NCBI GenBank assembly: GCA_900472575.1
Contig: UCIV01000004.1
Location: 124,001-188,000 of the forward strand
Direction: 5' to 3'
Source: Hyphomicrobiales bacterium
GTDB taxonomy: Bacteria > Pseudomonadota > Alphaproteobacteria > Rhizobiales > Rhizobiaceae
Length of the DNA: 64,000 bases
Positions 39,565-48,078 of the stretch are shown in pieces; position 1 is the stretch's first letter; each line of letters opens with the position of its first letter. The translations under genes and the position numbers were made by a program. The notes beneath the pieces were generated by a model that searched no databases, was not told where the DNA came from, and worked only from the letters and a program-made list of their open reading frames with translations.

Positions 39565-42128
39565 TCGGCCGCGACCGAGTGGAATGAGGAAACGGCTGGG
39601 ATGCGGCAGGTGACGGTGGTGCCGTCACCTGCACGGCTGTCGATCGAGACATCGCCATTATGCAGGTGGACAAAGCTTTCGACGATCGAAAGGCCGAGGC
39701 CCGCACCGCTGCGCTTGCCATCCTTGGCCTGAGCCTTGAAGCGGTCGAACACGGTTTTCAGCATGTCCGGAGGAATGCCGGGGCCGCGATCGCGCACCGA
39801 GAAGAACACGTTCGCTGCATCGCGCCAGCAGTTGAGCGTGATCGTCGAGTTCTCCGGCGAGAAATTCGTCGCATTGGTCAGAAGCTTGATAAGGATTTGC
39901 TTTAACCGCTGCTGGTCCGCCACGATCGTTCCCATGCCAGCGGGAGCGATGATTTCCAGCGTCATGTTGTTTTCCTGCAGCCGGTCGGCGATCTGCATCG
40001 CCACGTCGTCCAACAGGTCCTCGATCGCCAGCTCCGAATAGTTCAGCTCCATGATACCGGCATCGACGGTTGCGAGATCGAGAATGTCGTTGACGATGGT
40101 GAGCAGAACCGAAGACGAGGTGGAGATATGGTCGATATATTCGGCCTGCCGGTCGTTCAACGATCCGATACCGGGCGTCTTCAGAAGGTCGGTAAAGCCG
40201 ATGATATTGGTCAGCGGCGAACGCAGCTCGTAGGAAACGTGCTGGACGAAATCGTTCTTGAGCTCGTCGGCCTTGCGCAGCGCCTCGTTCTTTTCCTTCA
40301 GCGCCTTTTCCGCCTGCACGCTGGCCGTCTTGTCGACAAAGGTCAGCATCGTCTGGGCGTTCGGCAGGGGCGTCACCGCATAATCGAGGATCAGGCCCGT
40401 ATAAAGCTGGAACTTGCCGTCGAGCGTTGGTCTCTCGTCGTCAAAAGCGGTGAGCGCCTGGGCAAACCTGCGCCAGCCATCCGGCTCGGCATAGGATGCG
40501 GCGCATGCAGCCTCGATCGTCTTGATATGGGTGCCGGGTTCCGCCTGTTCGGCGGTAATGCCCCAGAGTGCCCGGAAGGCCGGGTTCGACAGCCGGATGC
40601 GGCCATCAGGGCCAAATACCGCAACACCTTCGGTCAGATGATCGATCGTCTCGCCCTGGACGCGCACCAGCGTGTTGTAGCGTGCTTCGAGATCCACTTG
40701 TTCGGTAAGGTTTTCGAACACCCAGGTCGCACCGCCCTGCGGGTGGGCCGTGGCGATGACGCGCAGCGTCTGGCCGTTCGGCAGATGCCAGGTATCGGTC
40801 TTGGTATCGAGCGACTGGTAGACGGCAAGCGCCGTATCCTTCCAGTTCCGCCAGTTCAGCTGTTCCGGCAGCTTGCCGTTGGTGCGCAGCTTGTCCAGCA
40901 GTTCGCTATTGTCCGGCTTTGATTCGAGGAACGGCAGGTCCAGGTCCCAGAGCTGCATGAAGGCCTGGTTGTAGAATTGCAGGCGGCGCTGGCTGTCGAA
41001 GATCGCCACCGGCGTTGCCAGATGGTCGAGCGTTTCGGCATGGCTTTTCAGCGTCCGCTTCAGTTCCTCGCGCACGGCCTCTGCTTCGGAAACGTCGATC
41101 GCCATGCCGGCCGAACCTTCGGTCGTCACCACATCGACGACATCCAGCACGGTTCGATTGCCGTGAACGACGGTCGAAAGCCGGTCATGGAAAGGCGATG
41201 TGACGGTGGCCTTTGCCCGGATCATTTCGCGGCTGACCGTTCCGAGCAGTTCGCGGCCTTCTTCCACAGCGCGTGCGGAGCTTATCGCGTCGACCGCCTC
41301 GCCATAGGCATGGTTGACCCAGGCAAGCTTGCCCTGGCCATCACGGCGCCAGACCGGCTGCTCGATCGTGTCGAGAAGCGATTCGAACATCGAGATCGAG
41401 CTTCCCAGCCGATCACGCTCGATCTTTAACTCGGCAAGTTCTGCCCTGAGATTGTTGAGTGCGAGGAAACGCACGAATGCCTTGCCGCCCGAAACTCGGC
41501 CTTGGACCTCTAGCACCTCGTCTCTGGCCGTCTCGATCACCATGTCGAAGCTGCGCGCATGGCTCCTGAGCTCGTCGATCGCCTTTTCGAGTTCCGCAGC
41601 CGAGCCGGGACGAAGCCAACGGCCGAAAGCGAGGAATTCCCGATCTGCCTGCGGAGCACCCGTCTCGACGGGGAGGTGACCGAGGAATTCAGCCTTTGGC
41701 GAGCCGCTTTCCCACACGACGATCCGCCGGTTCTTGTCGGCGATCAGTGCTTCATATTTCGAGATTCGCTGCTGCGCTTCCGATAACGCGCCGCGCATTT
41801 CTTCCGTCTCGACTTCCATATTGCCGCGCTGGCGCACCAGCCAGACGGTCGAAAGCAGCGCAGCACCCAGCGCACCGATGACGACCGAGGAGACGATGAC
41901 CTGTGCCGAAGAGAACAGCTGGACAGCCGTTTCTTCTTGCGCGAAGGCAGCCGTAGGCAATGCGACCAGCGCAGTCCCGGAAAGAAGGGAACGGGCGATC
42001 CGCTTAAGCCGGATATAGGTTTTTCTGCCGTATCCGCTGTTCGCGAAATACGGGTTTCCAAAAGCGCGCATGCGCAAGCCAGAAACTGGATCGGCCTGCT
42101 TTAACAGGCTCGTTTTTTTTACCGCCAT
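39561..42128 (-). CDS. divL: DivL-like PAS sensor kinase with tyrosine in place of the phospho-histidine
   Basis: DivL is an essential cell-cycle protein that controls the CckA-ChpT-CtrA relay with DivK in alphaproteobacteria. From ATG 42128 it is 855 residues: membrane anchor around residues 50-90, a coiled region, several PAS-like domains (about 240-590), a dimerisation helix pair and a GHKL ATPase domain (RDRGPGIPPDML, GAGLGLSIVESFV). The H-box reads FVQHVSYELRSPLTN, so the usual catalytic His is Tyr633, the hallmark of DivL. The stop overlaps the TsaE-kinase start. A periplasmic segment after a signal-like stretch (TALVALPTAAFAQ) is possible. Confidence 0.85.
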   Translation of the reverse strand: MAVKKTSLLKQADPVSGLRMRAFGNPYFANSGYGRKTYIRLKRIARSLLSGTALVALPTAAFAQEETAVQLFSSAQVIVSSVVIGALGAALLSTVWLVRQRGNMEVETEEMRGALSEAQQRISKYEALIADKNRRIVVWESGSPKAEFLGHLPVETGAPQADREFLAFGRWLRPGSAAELEKAIDELRSHARSFDMVIETARDEVLEVQGRVSGGKAFVRFLALNNLRAELAELKIERDRLGSSISMFESLLDTIEQPVWRRDGQGKLAWVNHAYGEAVDAISSARAVEEGRELLGTVSREMIRAKATVTSPFHDRLSTVVHGNRTVLDVVDVVTTEGSAGMAIDVSEAEAVREELKRTLKSHAETLDHLATPVAIFDSQRRLQFYNQAFMQLWDLDLPFLESKPDNSELLDKLRTNGKLPEQLNWRNWKDTALAVYQSLDTKTDTWHLPNGQTLRVIATAHPQGGATWVFENLTEQVDLEARYNTLVRVQGETIDHLTEGVAVFGPDGRIRLSNPAFRALWGITAEQAEPGTHIKTIEAACAASYAEPDGWRRFAQALTAFDDERPTLDGKFQLYTGLILDYAVTPLPNAQTMLTFVDKTASVQAEKALKEKNEALRKADELKNDFVQHVSYELRSPLTNIIGFTDLLKTPGIGSLNDRQAEYIDHISTSSSVLLTIVNDILDLATVDAGIMELNYSELAIEDLLDDVAMQIADRLQENNMTLEIIAPAGMGTIVADQQRLKQILIKLLTNATNFSPENSTITLNCWRDAANVFFSVRDRGPGIPPDMLKTVFDRFKAQAKDGKRSGAGLGLSIVESFVHLHNGDVSIDSRAGDGTTVTCRIPAVSSFHSVAAE

Positions 42129-42266
42129 GACCGGTGTGTCTCCGTCCAATTGCCGCTCATCGACAAGACATACCACTTCGCACCTTGCCCGAAGCCGAAT
42201 GGCCGAGAGGTCGAATCAAGTCCCAAAACAATACGTGTTCGGCAGAGGGGCGGAAAGGGGGACGGC

Positions 42267-42303
42267 AAAAAAGAAGCCGCAGCCTTTTGTCAAGGCTGCG
42301 GCT
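42267..42303 (-). terminator. Intrinsic terminator of ahcY
   Basis: AGCCGCAGCCTT (42275-42286), loop TTGTC, and AAGGCTGCGGCT (42292-42303) form a perfect 12-bp stem followed on the minus strand by CTTCTTTTTT. It lies 30 nt after the ahcY stop and upstream of divL. Confidence 0.92.
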
Positions 42304-42333
42304 ACAAGATGTTGTGGATTAACCGGCTAGTGA

Positions 42334-43734
42334 TTAGTAGCGGTAGTGGTCTGCCTTGAACGGACCCTGGGCGGACACGCCGATATAGGCGGCCTGTTCG
42401 TCGGAAAGCGTCGAAAGCTTCACACCGAGCTTGTCGAGATGCAGGCGCGCGACCTTCTCGTCGAGATGCTTCGGCAGAATATAGACCTCGTTCTTGTACT
42501 CGTCCTGCTTGGTGAATAGCTCGATCTGGGCCAGCGTCTGGTTGGTGAACGAAGCGGACATGACGAAGGACGGGTGCCCGGTTGCGTTGCCGAGGTTCAA
42601 CAGGCGGCCTTCAGAAAGAAGGATCATCCGGTTACCCTTCGGGAACTCGATCATGTCGACCTGCGGCTTGACGTTGGTCCACTTGAGGTTCTTCAGAGCC
42701 GCAACCTGGATCTCGTTGTCGAAATGGCCGATATTGCCGACGATCGCCATGTCCTTCATCTCGCGCATATGCTCGATGCGGATGACGTCCTTGTTGCCGG
42801 TGGTGGTGATGAAGATGTCGGCGGTCGCAACGACGTCTTCGAGCTGCACGACTTCAAAACCGTCCATGGCGGCCTGCAGCGCGCAGATCGGATCGACTTC
42901 GGTGACCTTGACGCGAGCGCCGGCGCCCTGCAGCGAAGCGGCGGAACCCTTGCCGACGTCGCCGTAGCCGCAGACGACGGCAACCTTGCCGGCCATCATC
43001 ACGTCGGTGCCGCGACGAATGCCATCGACCAGCGATTCCTTGCAGCCATACTTGTTGTCGAACTTCGACTTGGTGACCGAGTCGTTTACGTTGATCGCCG
43101 GGAAGGGCAGCAGGCCCTTCTTGGAGAGTTCATAGAGGCGGTGAACGCCTGTCGTCGTTTCTTCGGTAACGCCCTTGATCGCATCGCGCTGCTTGGTGAA
43201 CCAGCCCGGCGAAGCCTTGAGACGCTTGTTGATCTGCGCGAACAGGATTTCTTCTTCTTCCGAACCCGGATTGGTAAGAACGTCCTCGCCGGCTTCGGCA
43301 CGTGCACCGAGCAGGATATACATGGTGGCATCGCCGCCATCGTCGAGGATCATGTTGGAGGTGCCGCCATCGGTCCACTGGAAGATCTTGTCGGTATATT
43401 CCCAGTACTCGGTCAGGCTTTCACCCTTAACGGCAAAGACCGGAATGCCGGCTGCCGCGATGGCGGCTGCGGCATGGTCCTGGGTCGAGAAGATGTTGCA
43501 GGAGGCCCAGCGGATGTCGGCGCCGAGTTCCTTCAGCGTCTCGATCAGCACGGCCGTCTGGATCGTCATGTGCAGCGAGCCGGAGATGCGCGCGCCCTTC
43601 AGCGGCTTGGAAGCGCCGAATTCGGAGCGGCAGGACATCAGGCCCGGCATTTCCGTCTCGGCAATGTCGAGCTCCTTGCGGCCATAGGCGGCAAGGTTGA
43701 TATCCGCGACGATGTAGTCCTTTTCAGTGCTCAT
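42334..43734 (-). CDS. ahcY: S-adenosylhomocysteine hydrolase
   Basis: AhcY splits S-adenosylhomocysteine into adenosine and homocysteine with bound NAD, clearing the by-product of methylation. The 466 residues match the family. Visible are the adenosine-binding [30 protein letters not shown] with the catalytic lysine region, the NAD-binding [15 protein letters not shown], and the C-terminal DHYRY. It has its own terminator, and its promoter region holds a 20-bp palindrome (43840-43859). Confidence 0.98.
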   Translation of the reverse strand: MSTEKDYIVADINLAAYGRKELDIAETEMPGLMSCRSEFGASKPLKGARISGSLHMTIQTAVLIETLKELGADIRWASCNIFSTQDHAAAAIAAAGIPVFAVKGESLTEYWEYTDKIFQWTDGGTSNMILDDGGDATMYILLGARAEAGEDVLTNPGSEEEEILFAQINKRLKASPGWFTKQRDAIKGVTEETTTGVHRLYELSKKGLLPFPAINVNDSVTKSKFDNKYGCKESLVDGIRRGTDVMMAGKVAVVCGYGDVGKGSAASLQGAGARVKVTEVDPICALQAAMDGFEVVQLEDVVATADIFITTTGNKDVIRIEHMREMKDMAIVGNIGHFDNEIQVAALKNLKWTNVKPQVDMIEFPKGNRMILLSEGRLLNLGNATGHPSFVMSASFTNQTLAQIELFTKQDEYKNEVYILPKHLDEKVARLHLDKLGVKLSTLSDEQAAYIGVSAQGPFKADHYRY

Positions 43735-43839
43735 AAAGCTCTCCGATCACGTTGCATGGCGCACAGCCGGATAACCGGTACCCCGCTGGCTCAAAACTCC
43801 CATGCGGTGTAGCAGGCTTCCCGGCCGCTTGCAACGGTG

Positions 43840-43859
43840 ATATAAAGAGGTCTTTATAT
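43840..43859. promoter_or_regulatory. Palindromic operator-like site upstream of ahcY
   Basis: ATATAAAGA (43840-43848), two central bases, and TCTTTATAT (43851-43859) form a perfect 9-bp dyad between ptsH and ahcY, about 105 nt before the ahcY start. Alphaproteobacterial SAM/homocysteine-cycle genes are controlled by ArsR-type repressors of the SahR/SamR kind, so this is a candidate site; the regulator is inferred only. Confidence 0.55.
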
Positions 43860-43878
43860 GTTTATGTGACGTCGTTAA

Positions 43879-44163
43879 TCAGGCTTCTTCGCCGAATTTG
43901 TTGGCGATCAGAGCCTCAAGCGCATCGAGCGCTTCTCCTGCCTGAACGCCTTCGGCAGAAACATCGATGTAACAGCCCGTGCTCGCGGCCAGCATCATCA
44001 GGCCCATGATCGACGTACCGCCGACGCTCATACCGTCCTTTGAAACAGTGACCTGCGCATCGAAACCTTCAACCATCTGGACGAACTTGGCGGATGCCCG
44101 GGCATGCAGCCCACGTTTGTTGACGATCACGAATTGGCGGGAGGAGGCGGACATAAGGTTCAT
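43879..44163 (-). CDS. ptsH: HPr phosphocarrier of the regulatory PTS
   Basis: HPr passes phosphate from enzyme I to EIIA proteins. The start at 44163 has GTGAGA upstream and gives 94 residues; ATG 44154 is an alternative. The active histidine is H20 in NKRGLHARASAKF. The regulatory serine is S51 in VGGTSIMGLMML, the site HprK phosphorylates. With EIIA of the mannose type and no sugar permease nearby, this is the incomplete PTS of alphaproteobacteria that regulates rather than transports. It starts 4 nt after the EIIA stop. Confidence 0.95.
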   Translation of the reverse strand: MNLMSASSRQFVIVNKRGLHARASAKFVQMVEGFDAQVTVSKDGMSVGGTSIMGLMMLAASTGCYIDVSAEGVQAGEALDALEALIANKFGEEA

Positions 44164-44167
44164 GTTC

Positions 44168-44569
44168 TCACTTGCCGCTCAGCACGCGGCTGGCGACGTT
44201 GATATATTTGCGCCCGGCCTCAGAAGCTTCCGCCAGCGCCTTTTCCATATTGTCCTCGCCGCGTATGCCGGCAAGCTTGATCAGCATCGGCAGGTTGACG
44301 CCGGCGATCACTTCGGTCGTGCCGCTTTCCATGACGGAGATCGAAAGATTGGATGGCGTACCGCCAAACATGTCGGTCAGGATGATGACGCCCTTGCCTG
44401 CATTGGCGCGGGCAACCGCATCGACGATGTCCTGCCGACGCTGGTCCATGTCGTCCTCGGGACCAATACAGACGGTTTCGATGAATTTCTGGGGTCCGAC
44501 GACATGCTCGACTGCATGTCTAAACTCCTCAGCCAGCTTGCCATGGGTGACAAGCACCAGTCCGATCAT
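44168..44569 (-). CDS. PTS EIIA component, mannose family
   Basis: This 133-residue protein accepts phosphate from HPr on H9 (LVTHGKLAEEF). The second signature TDMFGGTPSNLSI is also present. In alphaproteobacteria it lacks IIB, IIC and IID transport partners and acts in signalling. The chosen ATG gives the normal family N-terminus MIGLVLVTHG; the frame is open upstream across hprK but without similarity. It lies between hprK (124-nt gap) and ptsH (4-nt gap). Confidence 0.93.
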   Translation of the reverse strand: MIGLVLVTHGKLAEEFRHAVEHVVGPQKFIETVCIGPEDDMDQRRQDIVDAVARANAGKGVIILTDMFGGTPSNLSISVMESGTTEVIAGVNLPMLIKLAGIRGEDNMEKALAEASEAGRKYINVASRVLSGK

Positions 44570-44693
44570 GAAAATACGCCCCCTGATTTCAAAGCTCGCG
44601 GCCCATATCGTAACGCACTGGTGCCGTAAAGCGGCGGGATGCCATCTTCGCCAACTGGAAATGAAGTTCAAGTCAAAAAATCGGGCGCGCCGC

Positions 44694-45152
44694 TCACCAA
44701 AAAGGCGCTTCCTGCCTCCAGGCGGGCATGAGGGCGCCGATAATCGCCAACGGATCTGCTGCCCTATCGGCAATTCTAACAAGCGGCAGCCTGCCGAAAT
44801 CGCCGATTTGCCAATACTCGTTTTCGGGCGGAAGCCGTTCCGTCGCGGCAACTGAAACCAATTGAACGGCAAGGTCGAGCGGTGCAGAAGCGACATGGTC
44901 CATTTTAACAATGCCGCTGCCGCGCAGCTCCATCTGCCCGGTTATGCTCGGAGGGCAGGTCGCAACGAGCCGACCATCCTTCTGGTCGAGGAAAACTTGG
45001 TCATCCGAAATCAGCGCCGAAAAAGCCTTGGCGCGACGGGCTATGGCGAGGCAGGTAAATGCCATCATCGATTTGCCGATACCCGATGGGCCGAGAAAGA
45101 TCAGCCCGCGTTCGCCCACAACAATGGCTGTGCCGTGGACGTTTCGGGTCAT
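44694..45152 (-). CDS. hprK: HPr kinase/phosphorylase, short alphaproteobacterial form
   Basis: HprK phosphorylates HPr on its regulatory serine. The 152-residue protein contains only the C-terminal kinase half of Firmicute HprK, which is normal in rhizobia and not a truncation. The P-loop is FLGPSGIGKSMMAF and LISDDQVFL is the Walker B-like region. The signature helix at the end is reduced. Its ATG overlaps the chvG stop by 4 nt, directly linking the ChvG/ChvI two-component system with the PTS genes. Confidence 0.92.
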   Translation of the reverse strand: MTRNVHGTAIVVGERGLIFLGPSGIGKSMMAFTCLAIARRAKAFSALISDDQVFLDQKDGRLVATCPPSITGQMELRGSGIVKMDHVASAPLDLAVQLVSVAATERLPPENEYWQIGDFGRLPLVRIADRAADPLAIIGALMPAWRQEAPFW

Positions 45153-46930
45153 GCTGCGTTGCCTGCTGGAAGAGAAAGAGTGAAGCGCGCACCGGTTGTT
45201 TCCTGAGCTTTCCCGTGCAGATTTTCCGCCTTCAGGCTGCCGCCATGCGCCTCTGCGATTTGCCGGCTGATGGAAAGCCCGAGGCCGGAATTCTGGCCGA
45301 AACTCTCGCCGTCCGGGCGGTCTGTGTAGAAACGCTCGAAAATCCGATCGATATTTTCAGCCTGGATGCCGGGGCCATTGTCATCGATCGTGATGACTAC
45401 CTTGTCCTTGTTCCGGGTGAGGCGGATGGAAAGCCGGCCGCCTTTCTCGGGTACGAAGGAGCGCGCATTCTCGATCAGGTTGGTGACGATCTGTCCGAGA
45501 CGCAGGTCGTGACCGTTGACCACATAGATATGGCGGTCGCCGCCCTTGTGATCGATTGCAAGATCGATTTCCACGGGTTTGCGCCCGCTGCGGATCTGCC
45601 GGGAAATATCGACCAGATTGCTCAGCAGTGTCTCCATGTCGACCGGCGCCGAATCCGTGCGAGCAAGTTCCGCATCCAGACGAGATGCATCGGAAATATC
45701 GCTGATGAGACGATCCAGCCGGCGCACGTCATGGAAGATGATTTCCGTCAGCCGTCGTTTCGAATCCTCGGATTTCGCCAGCGGTAGTGTTTCGACAGCG
45801 CTGCGCAGCGAGGTCAGCGGGTTCTTCAATTCGTGGCTGACATCGGCGGCAAAGCTCTCGATTGCGTCAATGCGGTCGTAAAGCGCATTGGTCATGTCAC
45901 GCACTGCGATGGACAGGTTGCCGATTTCATCCTGGCGATAGGAGAAGTCCGGAATCTCCTCACGCTGCTTGGCACCGCGGCGCACCCGGATGGCGGCCGC
46001 AGAAAGGCGGCGCAGCGGATTTGCGATGGTTGACGACAGAAGCAGCGACAGCACGATATTAACGAGCGTCGCCACGCCGAATACGCGCATGATGGCAAGA
46101 CGTTCGGCGTGAACGATCTTGTCGATATCGCCGGCCTGTGTCGACAGAAGCAAAACGCCGAGAACCGCCCGGAAGCGCTGGACAGGAACCGCGACGGAAA
46201 CGATCAGTTCGCCGCGCTCGGTAATACGCACCAGCGCGCCGCGAACACCGGTCAGCGCATTCATCACTTCCGGATAGATCGAGCCATCGCCGCCCGGCGC
46301 TTCCTTGTAGATCGGCAGGTTGCCAGGCTGGAGCAGCCGGTTGAACATGCCCGACATCCACTCGCTCCAGGTCTGCGTCTCGTTCTCGACCGGTGGCAGA
46401 TCGTAGCGAAGAACCTGTCCGCGGGAATAGAGATGCCGCGAATCGAGTAGCAGGTTGGCATCCGCATCGAACAGGCGGGCGCGTGTTCTGGTGGGAGAAA
46501 TCAGTCGTCGAAGTACTGGCGCAACGCGCTCCGGATCTATCGGAAAATCGAGATCCTCATCGTTCGGCACCGGCGTGATGCTTTGCCCGGCTTGCAGTTC
46601 CAGCAGCTTTTCGGGGTCGATAGTGATCGAATTCGTGTCGACGGAGGCGGATGCCGAAATTGCGGCTGAAATGATCTCGCCCTGGGTCAGAAGGCTTTCT
46701 ACGCGAGCGTCAATTAGCCCCTCGCGGAATTGGTTCAGGTAGAGGATGCCGGCCACAAGAACGACGGTCGCGGCGATATTGAAGAATAGGATACGCCGCG
46801 TAAGGCTCGAAAACACGGCATGGCCAAACAGTCGCCGGATGATGGTGAAGACATGCGGCCAGTGCCGGCGCGCCTTGGGCTTCGCCGGTGCCGTCTCCGT
46901 TTCGTGGTTTTCGAGCAGTCTGTCTGCCAC
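45149..46930 (-). CDS. chvG: Sensor histidine kinase ChvG (ExoS)
   Basis: ChvG senses acid and envelope state in Rhizobiales, is held in check by periplasmic ExoR, and phosphorylates ChvI. The 593-residue protein has a membrane helix at about 47-66 (ILFFNIAATVVLVAGILYLN), a periplasmic sensor domain to about 275, and a second helix (VFGVATLVNIVLSLLLSS). A HAMP region follows, then the H-box VSHELKNPLTSLRSA with H366, and ATPase boxes NLIENA, DDNGPGI and SGLGLSISRQI. It is 75 nt downstream of chvI. Confidence 0.96.
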   Translation of the reverse strand: MADRLLENHETETAPAKPKARRHWPHVFTIIRRLFGHAVFSSLTRRILFFNIAATVVLVAGILYLNQFREGLIDARVESLLTQGEIISAAISASASVDTNSITIDPEKLLELQAGQSITPVPNDEDLDFPIDPERVAPVLRRLISPTRTRARLFDADANLLLDSRHLYSRGQVLRYDLPPVENETQTWSEWMSGMFNRLLQPGNLPIYKEAPGGDGSIYPEVMNALTGVRGALVRITERGELIVSVAVPVQRFRAVLGVLLLSTQAGDIDKIVHAERLAIMRVFGVATLVNIVLSLLLSSTIANPLRRLSAAAIRVRRGAKQREEIPDFSYRQDEIGNLSIAVRDMTNALYDRIDAIESFAADVSHELKNPLTSLRSAVETLPLAKSEDSKRRLTEIIFHDVRRLDRLISDISDASRLDAELARTDSAPVDMETLLSNLVDISRQIRSGRKPVEIDLAIDHKGGDRHIYVVNGHDLRLGQIVTNLIENARSFVPEKGGRLSIRLTRNKDKVVITIDDNGPGIQAENIDRIFERFYTDRPDGESFGQNSGLGLSISRQIAEAHGGSLKAENLHGKAQETTGARFTLSLPAGNAA

Positions 46931-47005
46931 GTCTTATCCTTCCACCGGGCCAGTCTATCGCTGACCCGGTCGTGGCTTCAAGTTAACCTGTTGTAACGCG
47001 ACGCG

Positions 47006-47725
47006 TCAGGCTGCTTCGCGGAAGCGATAGCCGACACCGTAAAGCGTTTCGATCATGTCGAAATCCGTGTCAACCATCTTGAACTTCTTGCGCAGTCGCT
47101 TGATGTGGCTGTCGATCGTGCGGTCGTCGACATAGACCTGCTCGTCATAGGCTGCATCCATCAGCGCATCGCGGCTCTTCACAACGCCGGGGCGTTGGGC
47201 CAGCGAGTGCAGAATAAGAAACTCCGTGACAGTAAGCGTTACGGGCTCGCCTTTCCAGGTGCAGGTATGCCGCTCCTGGTCCATTGCCAGTTGCCCGCGC
47301 TCCAAAGTACGGGCGGCGATCTGGTCGGCCGTAGGCTTCATGCCCGGCGCCTGAAGATCACGGCTTCCGGCGCGGCGCAAAATGGCCTTCACCCGCTCCA
47401 CCAGAAGGCGCTGCGAGAACGGCTTGGTGATGAAATCGTCGGCGCCCATCTTGAGACCAAACAATTCATCGATTTCCTCATCCTTCGAGGTGAGGAAGAT
47501 AACCGGAAGGTCCGATTTCTGCCGCAGGCGGCGAAGAAGCTCCATGCCGTCCATGCGTGGCATCTTGATGTCGAAAATGGCAAGCTGCGGTGGGCGGGCG
47601 ACCAGACCGTCCAGCGCCGATGCGCCGTCCGTATAAGTCTCGACCTTGTAGCCCTCCGCCTCGAGCGCGATCGACACCGAAGTCAGAATATTCCGGTCAT
47701 CGTCTACGAGCGCGATTGTCTGCAT
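47006..47725 (-). CDS. chvI: Response regulator ChvI
   Basis: ChvI is the OmpR-type transcription factor paired with ChvG. It is needed for host association, acid response, exopolysaccharide and motility control in Agrobacterium, Sinorhizobium and Brucella (BvrR). From ATG 47725 ([10 protein letters not shown]) it is 239 residues; an in-frame ATG seven codons upstream exists. The receiver domain has D52 in [11 protein letters not shown] and lysine in FITKPFS. The winged helix ends [17 protein letters not shown]. It is divergent from pckA. Confidence 0.97.
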   Translation of the reverse strand: MQTIALVDDDRNILTSVSIALEAEGYKVETYTDGASALDGLVARPPQLAIFDIKMPRMDGMELLRRLRQKSDLPVIFLTSKDEEIDELFGLKMGADDFITKPFSQRLLVERVKAILRRAGSRDLQAPGMKPTADQIAARTLERGQLAMDQERHTCTWKGEPVTLTVTEFLILHSLAQRPGVVKSRDALMDAAYDEQVYVDDRTIDSHIKRLRKKFKMVDTDFDMIETLYGVGYRFREAA

Positions 47726-47930
47726 ACCGTCCATCTCCATTGCCATTTCGTGCGCATCTCCAGGTAATGACTTCTCGCCAACCCCTAGCCCTCGCCATGC
47801 GCTTCATGAGGAGAAAGGTGGAACAAATTGTGGCAAAGTTAAAGGGTGGCGATTTGCTTTCCTGTTCGATGGCGCGTCTCAATGCCTCAAAACTGCCTAT
47901 TATCAAGCGCATTAAAACGTTCGGCTAACC

Positions 47931-47960
47931 GATTTAAAAAGAAATAAATTTCTTTAAATC
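47931..47960. promoter_or_regulatory. AT-rich inverted repeat in the chvI-pckA divergent promoter region
   Basis: The 353-nt gap 47726-48078 carries both promoters. GATTTAAAAAGAAAT (47931-47945) and ATTTCTTTAAATC (47948-47960) form an inverted repeat apart from two extra adenines, and a second dyad-like stretch (AATC to GATT) overlaps to 47976. The surrounding 60 bp are very AT-rich. In Agrobacterium pckA is acid-induced through ChvG/ChvI, so an operator here is plausible; the binding protein is not shown. Confidence 0.45.
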
Positions 47961-48078
47961 GATTAAATAATTGATTTCGTTGATATATTCTATTGCTCTC
48001 GCTTGCCGTTTTGAAAAACAGCAACTAGGTTCACGCCTCAATACCAATCCCGTCAATTGTAACCTGAGGTGAGCGCGT

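Noticed and set aside
44694..45152. hprK first looked like a truncated gene
   Set aside because: The 150-residue kinase-only form is the normal length in alphaproteobacteria and the P-loop is intact.
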